NCBI GenBank assembly: GCA_964441505.1
Contig: CAYTUV010000018.1
Coordinates: 1-64,000 of the forward strand
DNA: 64,000 nucleotides
Reading direction: 5' to 3'
From: Fen-1258 sp964441505
GTDB taxonomy: Bacteria; Bacteroidota; Ignavibacteria; Ignavibacteriales; Melioribacteraceae
Both the position numbers and the translations under genes were made by a program. This document shows, in pieces, positions 29,212 through 39,313 of this stretch. How positions within the stretch are numbered: position 1 is the stretch's first letter; every line of letters starts with the position of its first letter. The notes under the pieces were generated by a model. That model had not been told where the DNA came from. It made no database searches and worked only from the letters and a program-made list of their open reading frames with translations.

Positions 29212-32022
29212 TTAGTGCGCATCCAACCAGTTATCACCAACACCTGTTTCTGCAACAACAGGCACCTCTAATGGTAGAGCACTTTCCATAAGTTCAATTA
29301 TAATTGGGCGCAGTTCATCAACTTCATCTTTGTGTGCGTCAAAAACCAATTCATCGTGAACCTGAAGCACCATTTTAGTTCTGGCTTTTCTCTTTTCAAG
29401 TTCTGCATGGATTTTTATCATCGCAATCTTTATCATGTCGGCGGCAGTACCTTGAATCGGCATATTGATGGCTACACGCGCTTCAAACTGCTGTACAACA
29501 CGATTTTTGCTGTTGATATTTTTTAAATACCTTCTTCTGCCGTAAAGAGTTTCTGCGTATTCTTTCTTCTTTGCACTTGCAATGCAATCGTCCATAAATT
29601 TGCGGACATTTTTGAAAGAAGAGAAATAATCATCGATAATATTCTTTGCTTCACCCTGAGTGATACCTAAGCGAGATTTCAATCCGAAAGGACCAAGTCC
29701 ATAAAGTATTCCAAAATTAACTTCCTTGGCTTTGCGGCGCATATCAGGTGTAACATCTTTCGTATCTACTTTGAAAACTAAGGCGGCGGTTCTTCTGTGT
29801 ATGTCCTCACCATCCTTAAAAGCTTTTGTCAATGTTGCATCGCCGCAGATGCTTGCCATGATACGCAATTCAATCTGACTGTAATCAGCGCTGAGAATAA
29901 CATAATTTTTATCCCTAGGAACAAATGCTTTTCTTATCTCTTTGCCAAGATCGGTTCTGATGGGAATATTCTGAAGATTCGGGTCATTGCTCGAAAGCCG
30001 GCCTGTTGAAACAGCCGCCTGGTTATATGAGGTATGCAATCTCCCTGTTGAAGGATGGATTAACAGCGGCAGGGCGTCAGCGTAAGTGGATTTGAGTTTA
30101 GAAACCTGTCTGTAATCGGAAATTATATCAATGATAGGATGCATGCCTTTAAGCGATTCCAGCGTTTTCGCATCAGTGGAATAACCGGTTTTAGTTTTTG
30201 TTGAAGGTGTGAGTCTCAATTTTTCATAAAGAATTTTCTGAAGCTGCTGCGTAGAGTTTATGTTAAAACTTTCTCCGGCAAGGTTAATAATCTCTTCAGA
30301 GTATTTGCCAAGAAGTTTTTGCAAATCATCGCTGAATATTTTTAAACTATTTGTATCTATTTTAATTCCCGTCCGCTCCATATCTTCAAGCACAGGCGCA
30401 AGAGGAAACTCAATTTCATATGCGATTTTTTCCAGATTATCTTTTTTTAATGCACCGCGTAACAATTCATATAACCGAAATGTGATATCCGCATCTTCGC
30501 AAGAATAATCGGAAAGACGGTTAGGATCGACTTCAAAGATTTTTTCCGGAGTTTTTTTAGAACCGATCAGATCCATAAGCGGAATTGGGCTATAACCTAA
30601 ATATTTTTTTGATAACTCATCCATTCCGTGTTTCTCGTCTGCATCAAGCACGTAACTGGCAAGCATTGTGTCGAAATGTAAATTCTTAACATCAATTCCA
30701 TGATGGCGCATTACGCCGATATCATATTTCCCGTTCTGACAAACTTTCTTAATCTTTTCATTTTCGAATATGGGCTTGAACAGTTTTATAAAATCATCCA
30801 TCGGCAATCGGTCGCTCATATCTGAAGCAAAGAGGGAAGTGGATTGGGCAGCCGGATTGGTTGCTACAAAAAAAGCCTCACTTGGCTTCATCGCAAACGC
30901 GCATCCGGCAAGTTTTACATTTAGCGTATCGAGCCCGTCAGTCTCGGTATCAAATACGAAAAGCTCAGATTGTGAAAGTTTGGCAGCCAGTTCCTTGGCT
31001 TCTTTAAATGAAAGGATAAGTTTGTATTTCACTTTACCCTTGTCGAATACACTCATCTCTTTTATCATCTCTTCCGTAATGGGTTCGGGCTTCGGAGATT
31101 CTTCAATTTTCTCTTTCGGTTTTTCAATTTCCTTATCTACAAAAAGTTTACGAAGTTTATTTGCGAAAGATTTAAACTCCAGCTCGGCAAAGATTTTGAA
31201 AAGTTTTTCTAAATCGGGATTGTGAAATTTCGCTTCATCAAAATTCATATGGAAAGGAGTATCTGTTTTGATTGTTGCGAGTTCTTTGGAAAGGAATGCG
31301 TTTTCCTTGCTGTCGACAAGTTTGTTAACAATGCTGGCTTTGTTGATCTTATCAAGATTCTTGTAAATATTTTCGAGTGTTTTAAATTCCTGAATAAGCG
31401 GTAACGCCGTCTTCGGTCCTATTCCTGCAACTCCGGGAATGTCGTCACTTGCATCACCTACCAAAGCTAAATAATCGATCATTTGAATAGGTTCGAAACC
31501 CATCTCCTCACGAACTTTATCTTCATCAAGAATTATAATCTCATCCGTTGATTTCCCCGGTTTGACAACTCTGATGTTGGGAGAGATAAGCTGTATGTAG
31601 TCTTTATCAGGAGTGATAGCATAACAGTCAAATCCCTGTTGTTCAGCCTCCTTAAGAGCTGTACCTATTAAATCATCTGCCTCATATCCGGGTAAGATGT
31701 ATAATGGTATATTAAACGCCTCAATAATTTCTTTAATGCGCTGAATTTGGGGAATCATATCTTCCGGCATTGCCTGTCGAGATGACTTATAGTGCTCGTA
31801 GCGGTCATGTCTGAAAGTTTTTTCTTTCGAATCAAATCCTACTGCCAGGTAATCAGGTTTTGTATCTTCAATGATCTTAAAAAGCTGATTCAGAAAACCG
31901 AAAACCGCTGAAGTGGGTTCGCCGGAGGCTGAGGTCAATGGCCGGGATATAAATGCATAATAACCTTTGTAGGCAAGTGCCATTGCATCAATGATAACAA
32001 ATTTTTTGGATGATTTTTCCAT
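29212..32022 (-). CDS. polA: DNA polymerase I
   Basis: The 936-residue leftward protein is a complete family A polymerase. It has a 5'-3' exonuclease/flap domain (about 1-300) with the acidic ADDLIG and GDASDDIPGV motifs and a 3'-5' exonuclease domain (about 340-520) with the DTETDG metal-binding motif. The polymerase domain has DPNLQNIPIRT, DYSQIELRI (motif A, about 710) and VHDELVFDA (motif C, about 888). It fills Okazaki gaps and repairs DNA in the cytoplasm. The proofreading acidic residues are present, unlike in Taq polymerase. It is a single gene, divergent from the EEP-family gene. Confidence 0.97.
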   Translation of the reverse strand: MEKSSKKFVIIDAMALAYKGYYAFISRPLTSASGEPTSAVFGFLNQLFKIIEDTKPDYLAVGFDSKEKTFRHDRYEHYKSSRQAMPEDMIPQIQRIKEIIEAFNIPLYILPGYEADDLIGTALKEAEQQGFDCYAITPDKDYIQLISPNIRVVKPGKSTDEIIILDEDKVREEMGFEPIQMIDYLALVGDASDDIPGVAGIGPKTALPLIQEFKTLENIYKNLDKINKASIVNKLVDSKENAFLSKELATIKTDTPFHMNFDEAKFHNPDLEKLFKIFAELEFKSFANKLRKLFVDKEIEKPKEKIEESPKPEPITEEMIKEMSVFDKGKVKYKLILSFKEAKELAAKLSQSELFVFDTETDGLDTLNVKLAGCAFAMKPSEAFFVATNPAAQSTSLFASDMSDRLPMDDFIKLFKPIFENEKIKKVCQNGKYDIGVMRHHGIDVKNLHFDTMLASYVLDADEKHGMDELSKKYLGYSPIPLMDLIGSKKTPEKIFEVDPNRLSDYSCEDADITFRLYELLRGALKKDNLEKIAYEIEFPLAPVLEDMERTGIKIDTNSLKIFSDDLQKLLGKYSEEIINLAGESFNINSTQQLQKILYEKLRLTPSTKTKTGYSTDAKTLESLKGMHPIIDIISDYRQVSKLKSTYADALPLLIHPSTGRLHTSYNQAAVSTGRLSSNDPNLQNIPIRTDLGKEIRKAFVPRDKNYVILSADYSQIELRIMASICGDATLTKAFKDGEDIHRRTAALVFKVDTKDVTPDMRRKAKEVNFGILYGLGPFGLKSRLGITQGEAKNIIDDYFSSFKNVRKFMDDCIASAKKKEYAETLYGRRRYLKNINSKNRVVQQFEARVAINMPIQGTAADMIKIAMIKIHAELEKRKARTKMVLQVHDELVFDAHKDEVDELRPIIIELMESALPLEVPVVAETGVGDNWLDAH

Positions 32023-32117
32023 TCGAGTAATCTTATCTCATTAGTTTATTTTAATTATATTTTCAGTAGAGAATATAAATAGATTCTTACAATAACCCCA
32101 AAGCGGAAGGTCTCGAA

Positions 32118-33146
32118 ATGAAGAAGATTTGCCAGATCGTTTTGATTATGCTTGTATTACTGCCGATAGTGCATCTTTCCCAAGTACCGAATAAAAATTC
32201 ATTTTATGTGGCAAGCTGGAATATTGAAAATTTATATGATACAATTAATGATACACTAAAAAATGATGAAGAATTCCTTCCTGGTTCCAGCAAACGGTGG
32301 AATGAAGCAAGATATGAGGATAAATTAAATAACCTGGTCAAAGTAATAAATTACATGAATGATGGCTGCGGACCTGATATTCTGGCTCTTGAGGAAGTTG
32401 AGAACATAAACGTTGTGAAAAGTCTTGGCTACAAAATGAGGGACCGGGATTACATTGTTGTTCATCGTAATTCACCCGATATGCGCGGAATTGACGTGGC
32501 GCTTTTATATGACAGAACATATTTCTCAATCGATAGTGTTGCTGCTCTTCATGTTAAGCTACCGAATGGTAATCCCACACGTGATATTCTTCATGTGGTT
32601 ATGATTCATAAATCGAATAAAGAAAAATTTCATATATACGTGAATCATTGGCCTTCAAGATTAGGGGGTCAGGAAAAATCAAATATTAATCGTTTAGCTG
32701 CAGCAAGAGTACTAAGAAGCAGTCTTGACACACTATGGCGGACAGCACCGGGCAGTAATGTAATCCTTCTTGGTGATTTCAACGATGAACCTAATAATGA
32801 GTCAATTGAAAAAGTTATTGGTGCAAAAGATTTTGAATGCGGCAATCAGTCAAAGAATATTCTTCTTAATCTAAGTTATAAAAAATTCAAGAATGAAGAG
32901 GGATCCTACTTATATGGCGGCAAGTTCGATATGATTGATCAAATGATGATCTCATCATCCTTGCTGAATGGAAAAAAGTTTGAATTCGAATGCAATTCAT
33001 TTAGTGTGATAAAACCTTTATTTATGATTTTCAAAGAAGGAAAGAGGAAGGGAGGAGCCATCCCTACGTATGGAGGCTCTCAGTATATAGGTGGTTTTAG
33101 CGATCACTTTCCGGTTGGAGCAAAATTTATTCAGAAAGGCAAATAG
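32118..33146 (+). CDS. Secreted endonuclease/exonuclease/phosphatase family protein
   Basis: The 342-residue protein has a signal peptide (about 1-20) and the EEP (DNase I/exonuclease III-like) fold. The signatures are SWNIENLYD, LALEEVEN (metal glutamate), NHWPSRLGG, LLGDFNDEP and the terminal SDHFPV with the catalytic His. It should cleave phosphodiester or phosphate bonds of nucleic acids or other substrates outside the cytoplasm, perhaps for nutrient scavenging. It starts a run of tightly spaced genes, overlapping the next (SDR) by one base. Substrate specificity is not visible. Confidence 0.85.
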   Translation: MKKICQIVLIMLVLLPIVHLSQVPNKNSFYVASWNIENLYDTINDTLKNDEEFLPGSSKRWNEARYEDKLNNLVKVINYMNDGCGPDILALEEVENINVVKSLGYKMRDRDYIVVHRNSPDMRGIDVALLYDRTYFSIDSVAALHVKLPNGNPTRDILHVVMIHKSNKEKFHIYVNHWPSRLGGQEKSNINRLAAARVLRSSLDTLWRTAPGSNVILLGDFNDEPNNESIEKVIGAKDFECGNQSKNILLNLSYKKFKNEEGSYLYGGKFDMIDQMMISSSLLNGKKFEFECNSFSVIKPLFMIFKEGKRKGGAIPTYGGSQYIGGFSDHFPVGAKFIQKGK

Positions 33147-33820
33147 TGAGTCGAACGAAAATATTTTTACTATTTGGTGCAACAGGAAATTTAGGCAAAG
33201 CTTCTGCCGCGTATTTCCTGAAGCAGAATTATGATTACTATTATATTTTCGCCCGCACCGAAATTGAATTTCCTGTCAAAAAAAAATGCTATAGTATAAT
33301 TACTGTTGGTGATTTGACAATAGAAGAAAATGTTATCAGTGCATTCGCCAAAGTGGATCAGAAAAAAGATGCTGATTATTATCTATTCAGTACGGTCGGG
33401 GCTTTTATTGGAGGCAAACCAATCTCAAAAACCGACTATTCTGATCTTAAAAAAATGATGAATATAAATCTCTACTCATCATTCCTTATTGCAAAACACT
33501 TTGCAAAATTAGTCGAACAGACTGGGAGCGGTTCTATCTGTTTTACAAGCGCACTTTCGAGTTTTAAACCGGAAGCCAATAAGGCTGTGTACAATATTTC
33601 CAAGAATGCTCTGAACCTGTTAGTTGAATCATTGGCAATTGAAGGGGAAGAAATTCACCTAAGAGCTAATGCAATTGCACCATTTGCAATCGACACAGAA
33701 TCTAACCGTGAGTGGCTCGATGATTTTTCAAAGCTTGTTAGTCCAGAGGAAATATGTAAAGTTGTTCAATCATTATTAGCAGATAATTTGGCAACCGGGC
33801 AAATAATTAAACTGCCGTGA
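33146..33820 (+). CDS. Short-chain dehydrogenase/reductase
   Basis: A 224-residue Rossmann-fold oxidoreductase. The dinucleotide loop is GATGNLGKA near residue 11, the catalytic tyrosine and lysine are in YNISK (Y149, K153), and the serine lies in TSALSS. All key SDR residues are present. It reduces or oxidises an alcohol/carbonyl with NAD(P). The substrate cannot be told from sequence. It starts at a GTG that shares a base with the preceding stop and is read in the same direction as the following yqeY-cvpA-mutS2 genes. Confidence 0.85.
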   Translation: MSRTKIFLLFGATGNLGKASAAYFLKQNYDYYYIFARTEIEFPVKKKCYSIITVGDLTIEENVISAFAKVDQKKDADYYLFSTVGAFIGGKPISKTDYSDLKKMMNINLYSSFLIAKHFAKLVEQTGSGSICFTSALSSFKPEANKAVYNISKNALNLLVESLAIEGEEIHLRANAIAPFAIDTESNREWLDDFSKLVSPEEICKVVQSLLADNLATGQIIKLP

Positions 33821-33898
33821 GCGCTTTAATAAAAAATAATATCGAGCCAATTAGTTATTTTGACTAACATAAAATTAAGATCTAATACAGGAGTAACT

Positions 33899-34351
33899 AT
33901 GAGTCTGACAGAAAAGATAAACACGGACTTAAAAGACGCGATGAGATCAGGCGATAAGATACGCCTGGAAACCATCCGTTCAATCCGTGCATTGATTTTA
34001 GAATTTGAGAAAAGCGGTTCAGGTAAAGAATTAACACCAGAAGAAGAAATAAGAATGCTTTCAACAGCTGCAAAAAAGAGAAAAGAGTCAATCGAACAGT
34101 TTCGTAATGGCGGAAGAATTGAACTTGCTGAGAAAGAAGAAGCTGAGCTAAAAATCATTGAAGAGTATTTACCTAAGCAACTGTCACTTGAGGAGATAAT
34201 TGCAGAAGTACAACGGATTGCCCTCGAGGTTGGAGCGAAAACAAAAGATGATTTTCCAAAGTTAATGCCGCAAGCCGCAAAAGCGCTTAAGGGTAAAGCT
34301 GACGGCAAGATTGTTAAAGAGATTGTTGAAAAAGTTTTGAGCGCTAGTTGA
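33899..34351 (+). CDS. yqeY: GatB/YqeY domain protein
   Basis: A 150-residue, highly charged helical protein matching the YqeY family, which resembles the C-terminal tRNA-interacting part of GatB. The opening SLTEKINTDLKDAMRSGDK and the EYLPKQLSLEEI segment are typical. The precise role is unsettled; a link to tRNA or amidotransferase biology is assumed. The ATG at 33899 follows an AGGAG site by five bases and is preferred over an in-frame upstream start at 33860. Its end overlaps the cvpA start by four bases. Confidence 0.9.
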   Translation: MSLTEKINTDLKDAMRSGDKIRLETIRSIRALILEFEKSGSGKELTPEEEIRMLSTAAKKRKESIEQFRNGGRIELAEKEEAELKIIEEYLPKQLSLEEIIAEVQRIALEVGAKTKDDFPKLMPQAAKALKGKADGKIVKEIVEKVLSAS

Positions 34352-34902
34352 ATTATCTCGATTACATAATTTTGATAATTATAATCATAGGCTTTCTGTT
34401 AGGCTTCAAGGATGGTTTTGTCAGAAAGATAATCGGTCTGATCGGATTTATTATTGGTATAATTCTGGCATTCCAATTTTCCAACAAAGTTGGTAAGTAC
34501 TTTGCATCCTTCTTTAATAATGATGAATATCTTTCAAGCGTTATTGCAGGTATAGCAATCTTTCTAATTGTCATACTCATTGCATCATTAATCAAACGTG
34601 TTGTACATCCATTTGATAAAGTAAATCGTCTTATTAATCAATTTATCGGCGGTATAATCGGGGCAGTACAAATTTCGTTTTTCTTAAGTGCTGTTTTCTT
34701 GTTTCTTAATATCTTCAGTTTCCCGAATATCACTCTAAGAAATAATTCTTTTAGTTATAATTTTATTCTAGACCTGATCCCAAAATCTATTGATATTATA
34801 ATCGGTAAAAACGCGAAAGCAACTGATTATTTAATTAAATATATAGAAAAGAAAGATTCAGATCCCAATTCACAATTAGACTCTTCCAAGATTAAAAAAT
34901 GA
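34348..34902 (+). CDS. cvpA: CvpA family membrane protein
   Basis: The 184-residue protein has four hydrophobic helices and the CvpA opening pattern (NYLDYIILIIIIIGFLLGF, then KDGFVRKIIGLIG). CvpA proteins are inner-membrane proteins linked to colicin V production and envelope stress tolerance; the biochemical role is unclear. Translation starts at TTG overlapping yqeY, and the stop overlaps mutS2. The cvpA-mutS2 neighbourhood is also seen in Bacillus, which supports both calls. Confidence 0.85.
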   Translation: MNYLDYIILIIIIIGFLLGFKDGFVRKIIGLIGFIIGIILAFQFSNKVGKYFASFFNNDEYLSSVIAGIAIFLIVILIASLIKRVVHPFDKVNRLINQFIGGIIGAVQISFFLSAVFLFLNIFSFPNITLRNNSFSYNFILDLIPKSIDIIIGKNAKATDYLIKYIEKKDSDPNSQLDSSKIKK

Positions 34903-37247
34903 TCGGTCAAAAAATTCTCGAAAAGCTGGAATACCAAAAAGTAATTGCACACATTCTGAAATACTGCATTACCGATAATGGAAAAAGCGTTGTTCAAAAT
35001 ATACTGCCTCTTAACGATCTCGATCTGATTGAAAAGAACGGCAGACAGGTTAATGAAGCAAAAGAAATACTGGTAAAGAATGATTTCCCGCCGATAGAAT
35101 ATTTGCCGGATCTCAATGACGTACTTTCGCGAAGTCGAATTGAGGGGACAGTTCTTCAGATCCGTCAGATAATTGATATTCTGAAACTCGCAGAATCTTC
35201 CCGCAAATTATTTCAGTTCTTAAGACCAAGAGATGGTGGTCGCTCTTACTTACATGAGTTATCGGAAATATTATATGTAGATAAAGTTTTCGAACATTTC
35301 ATCGGAAGAGTTTTTACGGAGAATGGTGAGGTTCGGGATGATGCAAGTACGAAGTTAAGAGAGATAAGAATTGAAATCAGAGAAAAGGAAGCCTCTCTGC
35401 GTAAACAGGTACAGAAACTTTTAAAACATTTGAGCGATTCATATCTGGTTCAGGAAGAATATGTAACTCAGCGTGATGGAAGAATTGTATTACCTGTTAA
35501 GTCCGAGCATAAGCGTCACGTTAGAGGTTTTGTACATTCTGAATCGTCTACCGGTCAGACAGTTTATATTGAACCGGAGGAAACCTTAGAGCTCAACAAC
35601 GAAATTCTTTCTCTTGGTTTTGCCGAGAAGCGTGAGATCGAAAAAATATTGAAGGGGTTAACTGAAAGAATAGGACAAGTTCACTCGGAACTAAAAATTT
35701 CTCTTACTGCGATTGCAGAAATAGATTCAATCTTCGCCCGGGCAAAATATTCTATTGAAATCATCGGTTCCCATCCGGAGTATGATGAGACAAAACCGTT
35801 TACAATGATAGATGCACGTCACCCGCTGCTAATCAAACGGATCGGTCATTCAAATACAGTTCCGATGGATTTGAAATTGGAGGACGTGAACATTGTGCTG
35901 ATTACCGGACCTAATGCGGGCGGCAAAACAGTTACATTAAAAACAACAGGACTGTTAGTCTGCCTTGCACAGGCGGGTATTCCAATTCCGGCACATCCGG
36001 ATTCTAATTTTCACTTATTCGAAAAAGTTCTGGTAGATATTGGTGATGCTCAATCTATTGAGGACGATCTAAGTACTTTCAGTTCACACTTGAAAAACAT
36101 CAAAGAGATTATTGAAGAGGCTGACGAAAAAACTCTTGTAGTGCTTGATGAAATTGGAACCGGCACAGATCCCGAGGAAGGCGCAGCGATAGCAACTGGT
36201 ATGCTTATAACATTGCGTGATAAAGGGGCAAAAGTTCTTGCAACCACTCATCATGGTAGTTTAAAGCTGGTTGCAAACCAACTCGAAAAATTCCAAAATG
36301 CTTCTATGGAGTTTGATACAGATCATCTTAAACCGACTTATCGGTTTAATCAGGGCACACCGGGTTCAAGCTATGCATTCGAGGTTGCCAACAGAATTGG
36401 ATTTGATGATAAGTTTATTGCTCTGGCAAAAGAGTATCTGGATACAGATAAAACCAAGATTGAAGATTTCTTGGTTTCTCTAGAAAGAAAATCCCAGCAG
36501 CTTAAAGAACAACTCAACAAATCGGAAAGAGAGAATTCCCGCCTGAAGGGATTGACAAATCTCTATCAAGGAAAGATTGAGCAGTTGGAACAGCAGAAGA
36601 AAGAAATTCTATCCGGCGCAAAAGAGAAAGCGGATCATTATCTCAGCGAAGTGAATAAGAAAGTTGAAAGTGCAATAAAAAACATTCGGGAGTCTCAGGC
36701 TAATAAAGATGTGATTAAAGCTGAGAAGAAAATAATCGAGGAGATTAAAAAAGAGAGCCAAATTATTTTTAAGAAAGAGAAAAAGACCGTTGAAGATAAA
36801 GTGGAATTAAAGGTAGGGGATTACGTCAGGATAAAAGAAACTGATTCTGTTGGTGTTATAGAGGCGATTGATCTTGGAAGGAACAGGGCGGTATTGAGTG
36901 TTGGTTCTATTAAAATGAAAACGAAATATTCCGACTTGATACCGTCTAAAAAATCGGAAATTGAAAGATCATCATCGAAATCTTTCAGCATTGATCAGAA
37001 TGAAATCAGTTACAGGTTAGATCTTCGAGGTAAGAGAGCAGACGAGGCCGAATTTGAGATTATCAAATTTTTGGATAATGCTTACATGAGCGGTGTTGAC
37101 CGCGTTGAAATTTTACACGGCAAAGGCACAGGCGCTCTTAAACAACTCGTACATGGCCTGCTTAGGAACAATGGTTTGATAAAAAATTACTATTTTGCAA
37201 ATATAGAGTATGGTGGTGAGGGAATAACAATCGTTGAACTAAAGTAG
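34899..37247 (+). CDS. mutS2: MutS2 family ATPase/nuclease
   Basis: The 782-residue protein has MutS-like lever and clamp helices and an ABC-type ATPase with Walker A GPNAGGKT (about 337-344). The Walker B region is VVLDEIGTGTDPEEG and the ATPase domain ends in TTHH. A coiled coil (about 520-620) and a C-terminal Smr nuclease domain (about 705-782) with LDLRGKRADEA and HGKGTGAL follow. It lacks the mismatch-recognition domain of MutS. Family members suppress recombination or rescue collided ribosomes. Length and domain order are complete. Confidence 0.95.
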   Translation: MIGQKILEKLEYQKVIAHILKYCITDNGKSVVQNILPLNDLDLIEKNGRQVNEAKEILVKNDFPPIEYLPDLNDVLSRSRIEGTVLQIRQIIDILKLAESSRKLFQFLRPRDGGRSYLHELSEILYVDKVFEHFIGRVFTENGEVRDDASTKLREIRIEIREKEASLRKQVQKLLKHLSDSYLVQEEYVTQRDGRIVLPVKSEHKRHVRGFVHSESSTGQTVYIEPEETLELNNEILSLGFAEKREIEKILKGLTERIGQVHSELKISLTAIAEIDSIFARAKYSIEIIGSHPEYDETKPFTMIDARHPLLIKRIGHSNTVPMDLKLEDVNIVLITGPNAGGKTVTLKTTGLLVCLAQAGIPIPAHPDSNFHLFEKVLVDIGDAQSIEDDLSTFSSHLKNIKEIIEEADEKTLVVLDEIGTGTDPEEGAAIATGMLITLRDKGAKVLATTHHGSLKLVANQLEKFQNASMEFDTDHLKPTYRFNQGTPGSSYAFEVANRIGFDDKFIALAKEYLDTDKTKIEDFLVSLERKSQQLKEQLNKSERENSRLKGLTNLYQGKIEQLEQQKKEILSGAKEKADHYLSEVNKKVESAIKNIRESQANKDVIKAEKKIIEEIKKESQIIFKKEKKTVEDKVELKVGDYVRIKETDSVGVIEAIDLGRNRAVLSVGSIKMKTKYSDLIPSKKSEIERSSSKSFSIDQNEISYRLDLRGKRADEAEFEIIKFLDNAYMSGVDRVEILHGKGTGALKQLVHGLLRNNGLIKNYYFANIEYGGEGITIVELK

Positions 37248-37252
37248 GTCTA

Positions 37253-38749
37253 ATGATAAAAAAAATATTAATTGCTAATCGAGGAGAAATTGCCCACAGA
37301 ATTATAAAAGCCTGCCGTGAGTTGGGAATTATTTCTGTCGCAATTTATTCCGAAGTAGATAAAAACGCTCTTCATGTTCGCCGTGCCGATGAAGCCTACC
37401 TTATAGGCCCATCTCCAGCGAGTGAATCATATCTTAACAAAGAAAAAATAATAAAGCTGGCAAAAGAGGTTGGAGCTGATGCTATCCATCCCGGTTATGG
37501 ATTCGTTTCGGAGAATCCGGAATTCATACGCATGGTTGAAGAGTCGGGGATTATATTTATCGGACCGTCATCTAAATCCGTGACGATGATGGGGGAAAAA
37601 ACATCCGCCAGAAGATTGATGAAGCTTAACAACGTTCCTATTGTTCCCGGAACGACTGAACCAATTAAGAATATCGAAGAAGGCAAAAGGATCTCTTACG
37701 AAATTGGTTATCCTGTAATGCTAAAAGCAGCAGCTGGCGGGGGCGGTAAGGGAATGCGTAAGATCGACTCTGTAGATGAATTCGAAGAATCTTACAATCG
37801 TGCTAAAAACGAAGCCCTCAAAGCCTTTGGTAATGATGATGTCTATCTTGAAAAATTCATTGAACATCCCAAGCATATCGAAGTGCAGATACTTGCCGAT
37901 AAGTTTGGAAATTATATCCATCTCTTCGAACGCGAGTGTTCTGTGCAACGTCGTCACCAAAAAGTTATAGAAGAAGCACCTTCTATTGCCGTTGATGAAA
38001 TCACTCGACATAAAATTACCCAGGCAGCTGTGAAGGCAGCTCAGGCATGCAATTATTATAATGCCGGTACGATTGAATTCCTGATGGATAAGAATAAGAA
38101 TTTTTATTTTCTCGAAATGAATACCCGTCTTCAGGTTGAACATCCTGTCACTGAGATGATAACCGGAATTGATCTGGTCAAACAACAGATCAAAATAGCA
38201 GCCGGAGAAAGGCTTACCATAAAGCAAGAGGATTTGAAGATACACGGACATGCTGTTGAGTGCAGAATTTATGCTGAAGATGTCGATAACAACTTTGCAC
38301 CATCGATTGGTAAAATAATCCATCATAGGCTCACATCGGGTCCGGGAATAAGAATTGACCGGGGTATAGATGTTCTAAGTGATGTTCCGATCTATTATGA
38401 TCCCATGCTCTCCAAAGTTATTGCATGGGGAATAGATAGGGAAGAGGCTTTAGCAAGAATGAAGCGGGCGCTGGGAGAATATCAGATCAGCGGCGTGATA
38501 ACAAATATTCCGGTCTTCAATTGGATTCTTAAGCAAAAAACTTTTTTGCAAGGATCGTTTGATATTAATTTTCTTGATAACGAATTCTTACCCCTCGTTC
38601 CGGGAAAATGGAAAGATGATTCTTCAAGCGGTTATGAAGAAATCGCCGCAGTCCTTGGCGCAATTCTGAAACAGAAGGAACTGGAAATCTCTCTATCGAA
38701 TAATAATATTACTGACAGTAATACATGGCGGACACAACTCTATGAATGA
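37253..38749 (+). CDS. accC: Biotin carboxylase subunit of an acyl-CoA (acetyl/propionyl-CoA) carboxylase
   Basis: The 498-residue ATP-grasp enzyme carboxylates biotin with bicarbonate and ATP. It has the family opening ILIANRGEIAHRIIKACREL, the glycine-rich AAAGGGGKGMR ATP loop, the FERECSVQRRHQK segment, the EMNTRLQVEHPVTE active site and a biotin carboxylase C-terminal domain. It is slightly longer than E. coli AccC and resembles subunits of acetyl/propionyl-CoA carboxylases. The biotin carrier gene follows with an eight-base overlap. No carboxyltransferase subunit is in the window, so the acyl-CoA substrate stays open. Confidence 0.92.
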   Translation: MIKKILIANRGEIAHRIIKACRELGIISVAIYSEVDKNALHVRRADEAYLIGPSPASESYLNKEKIIKLAKEVGADAIHPGYGFVSENPEFIRMVEESGIIFIGPSSKSVTMMGEKTSARRLMKLNNVPIVPGTTEPIKNIEEGKRISYEIGYPVMLKAAAGGGGKGMRKIDSVDEFEESYNRAKNEALKAFGNDDVYLEKFIEHPKHIEVQILADKFGNYIHLFERECSVQRRHQKVIEEAPSIAVDEITRHKITQAAVKAAQACNYYNAGTIEFLMDKNKNFYFLEMNTRLQVEHPVTEMITGIDLVKQQIKIAAGERLTIKQEDLKIHGHAVECRIYAEDVDNNFAPSIGKIIHHRLTSGPGIRIDRGIDVLSDVPIYYDPMLSKVIAWGIDREEALARMKRALGEYQISGVITNIPVFNWILKQKTFLQGSFDINFLDNEFLPLVPGKWKDDSSSGYEEIAAVLGAILKQKELEISLSNNNITDSNTWRTQLYE

Positions 38750-39242
38750 ATTTATTGTAACAATCAATAATCATAAACACATAGTTAAGATTCTTGGTGA
38801 CGGAAAAGTGCAGATTGGCGAGAAAGAAATTAATGCCGATGTTTCTAAGATTACCGACAACGCGTTTGTAATAAGAATTGGTAACAGTGTTTTTGAAATT
38901 ACGTCTGATAAACTTGGAACTGACCGGTTTGGAATTATCATCGATGCCTCTTATTTCGATGCTACAGTACGGACACGGTTACAAGAGACTGCGAACGATC
39001 TTCAAAAAAATAAAAGCAAATTAAAACATCACTCCGATGTTAAAGCACCTATGCCGGGTCTATTGCTGAAATTAAAGAAAGTGGTGGGGGACGAGGTTAA
39101 ATTAGGAGAATCCATATTCATTTTAGAAGCGATGAAAATGGAAAATGAATTGCGCTCACCGGCCAGCGGTATTGTAAAAAATATATTTTATAAGGAAGGT
39201 CAGTCGGTCGAAAAAGATTCTATAATTCTGACAATCGAATGA
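38742..39242 (+). CDS. Biotin carboxyl carrier protein
   Basis: A 166-residue protein with a C-terminal biotinyl/lipoyl domain. The biotin-accepting lysine is K132 in EAMKMENE. An N-terminal region of about 80 residues of beta character and a charged linker precede it, as in carrier subunits of propionyl/methylcrotonyl-CoA-type carboxylases and decarboxylases. It works with the overlapping biotin carboxylase and with a carboxyltransferase encoded elsewhere. The operon ends here. Confidence 0.9.
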   Translation: MNEFIVTINNHKHIVKILGDGKVQIGEKEINADVSKITDNAFVIRIGNSVFEITSDKLGTDRFGIIIDASYFDATVRTRLQETANDLQKNKSKLKHHSDVKAPMPGLLLKLKKVVGDEVKLGESIFILEAMKMENELRSPASGIVKNIFYKEGQSVEKDSIILTIE

Positions 39243-39251
39243 CAAATCTTA

Positions 39252-39282
39252 TTTGCTTTTTAAATACAATTACTTATCTTCT
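39252..39282 (+). promoter_or_regulatory. Possible Bacteroidota-type promoter for the FadL-like gene
   Basis: TTTG (39252-39255) lies 19 bases ahead of TATCTTCT (39275-39282). This matches part of the Bacteroidota consensus TTTG-N19-TAnnTTTG; the last bases deviate. It is about 30 bases upstream of the GTG start, which has a perfect AGGAGG ribosome site at 39304-39309. The match rests on sequence alone. Confidence 0.3.
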
Positions 39283-39313
39283 CAACGAATTTTCATAAAC
39301 AATAGGAGGTTGT

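Noticed and set aside
30770..31225. A 151-residue rightward open frame
   Set aside because: It is antisense to polA, which is complete and unmistakable.
33826..34308. A 160-residue leftward serine-rich open frame
   Set aside because: It is antisense to yqeY, whose family match and ribosome site are clear.
37721..38326. A 201-residue leftward open frame
   Set aside because: It is antisense to the conserved core of the biotin carboxylase gene.
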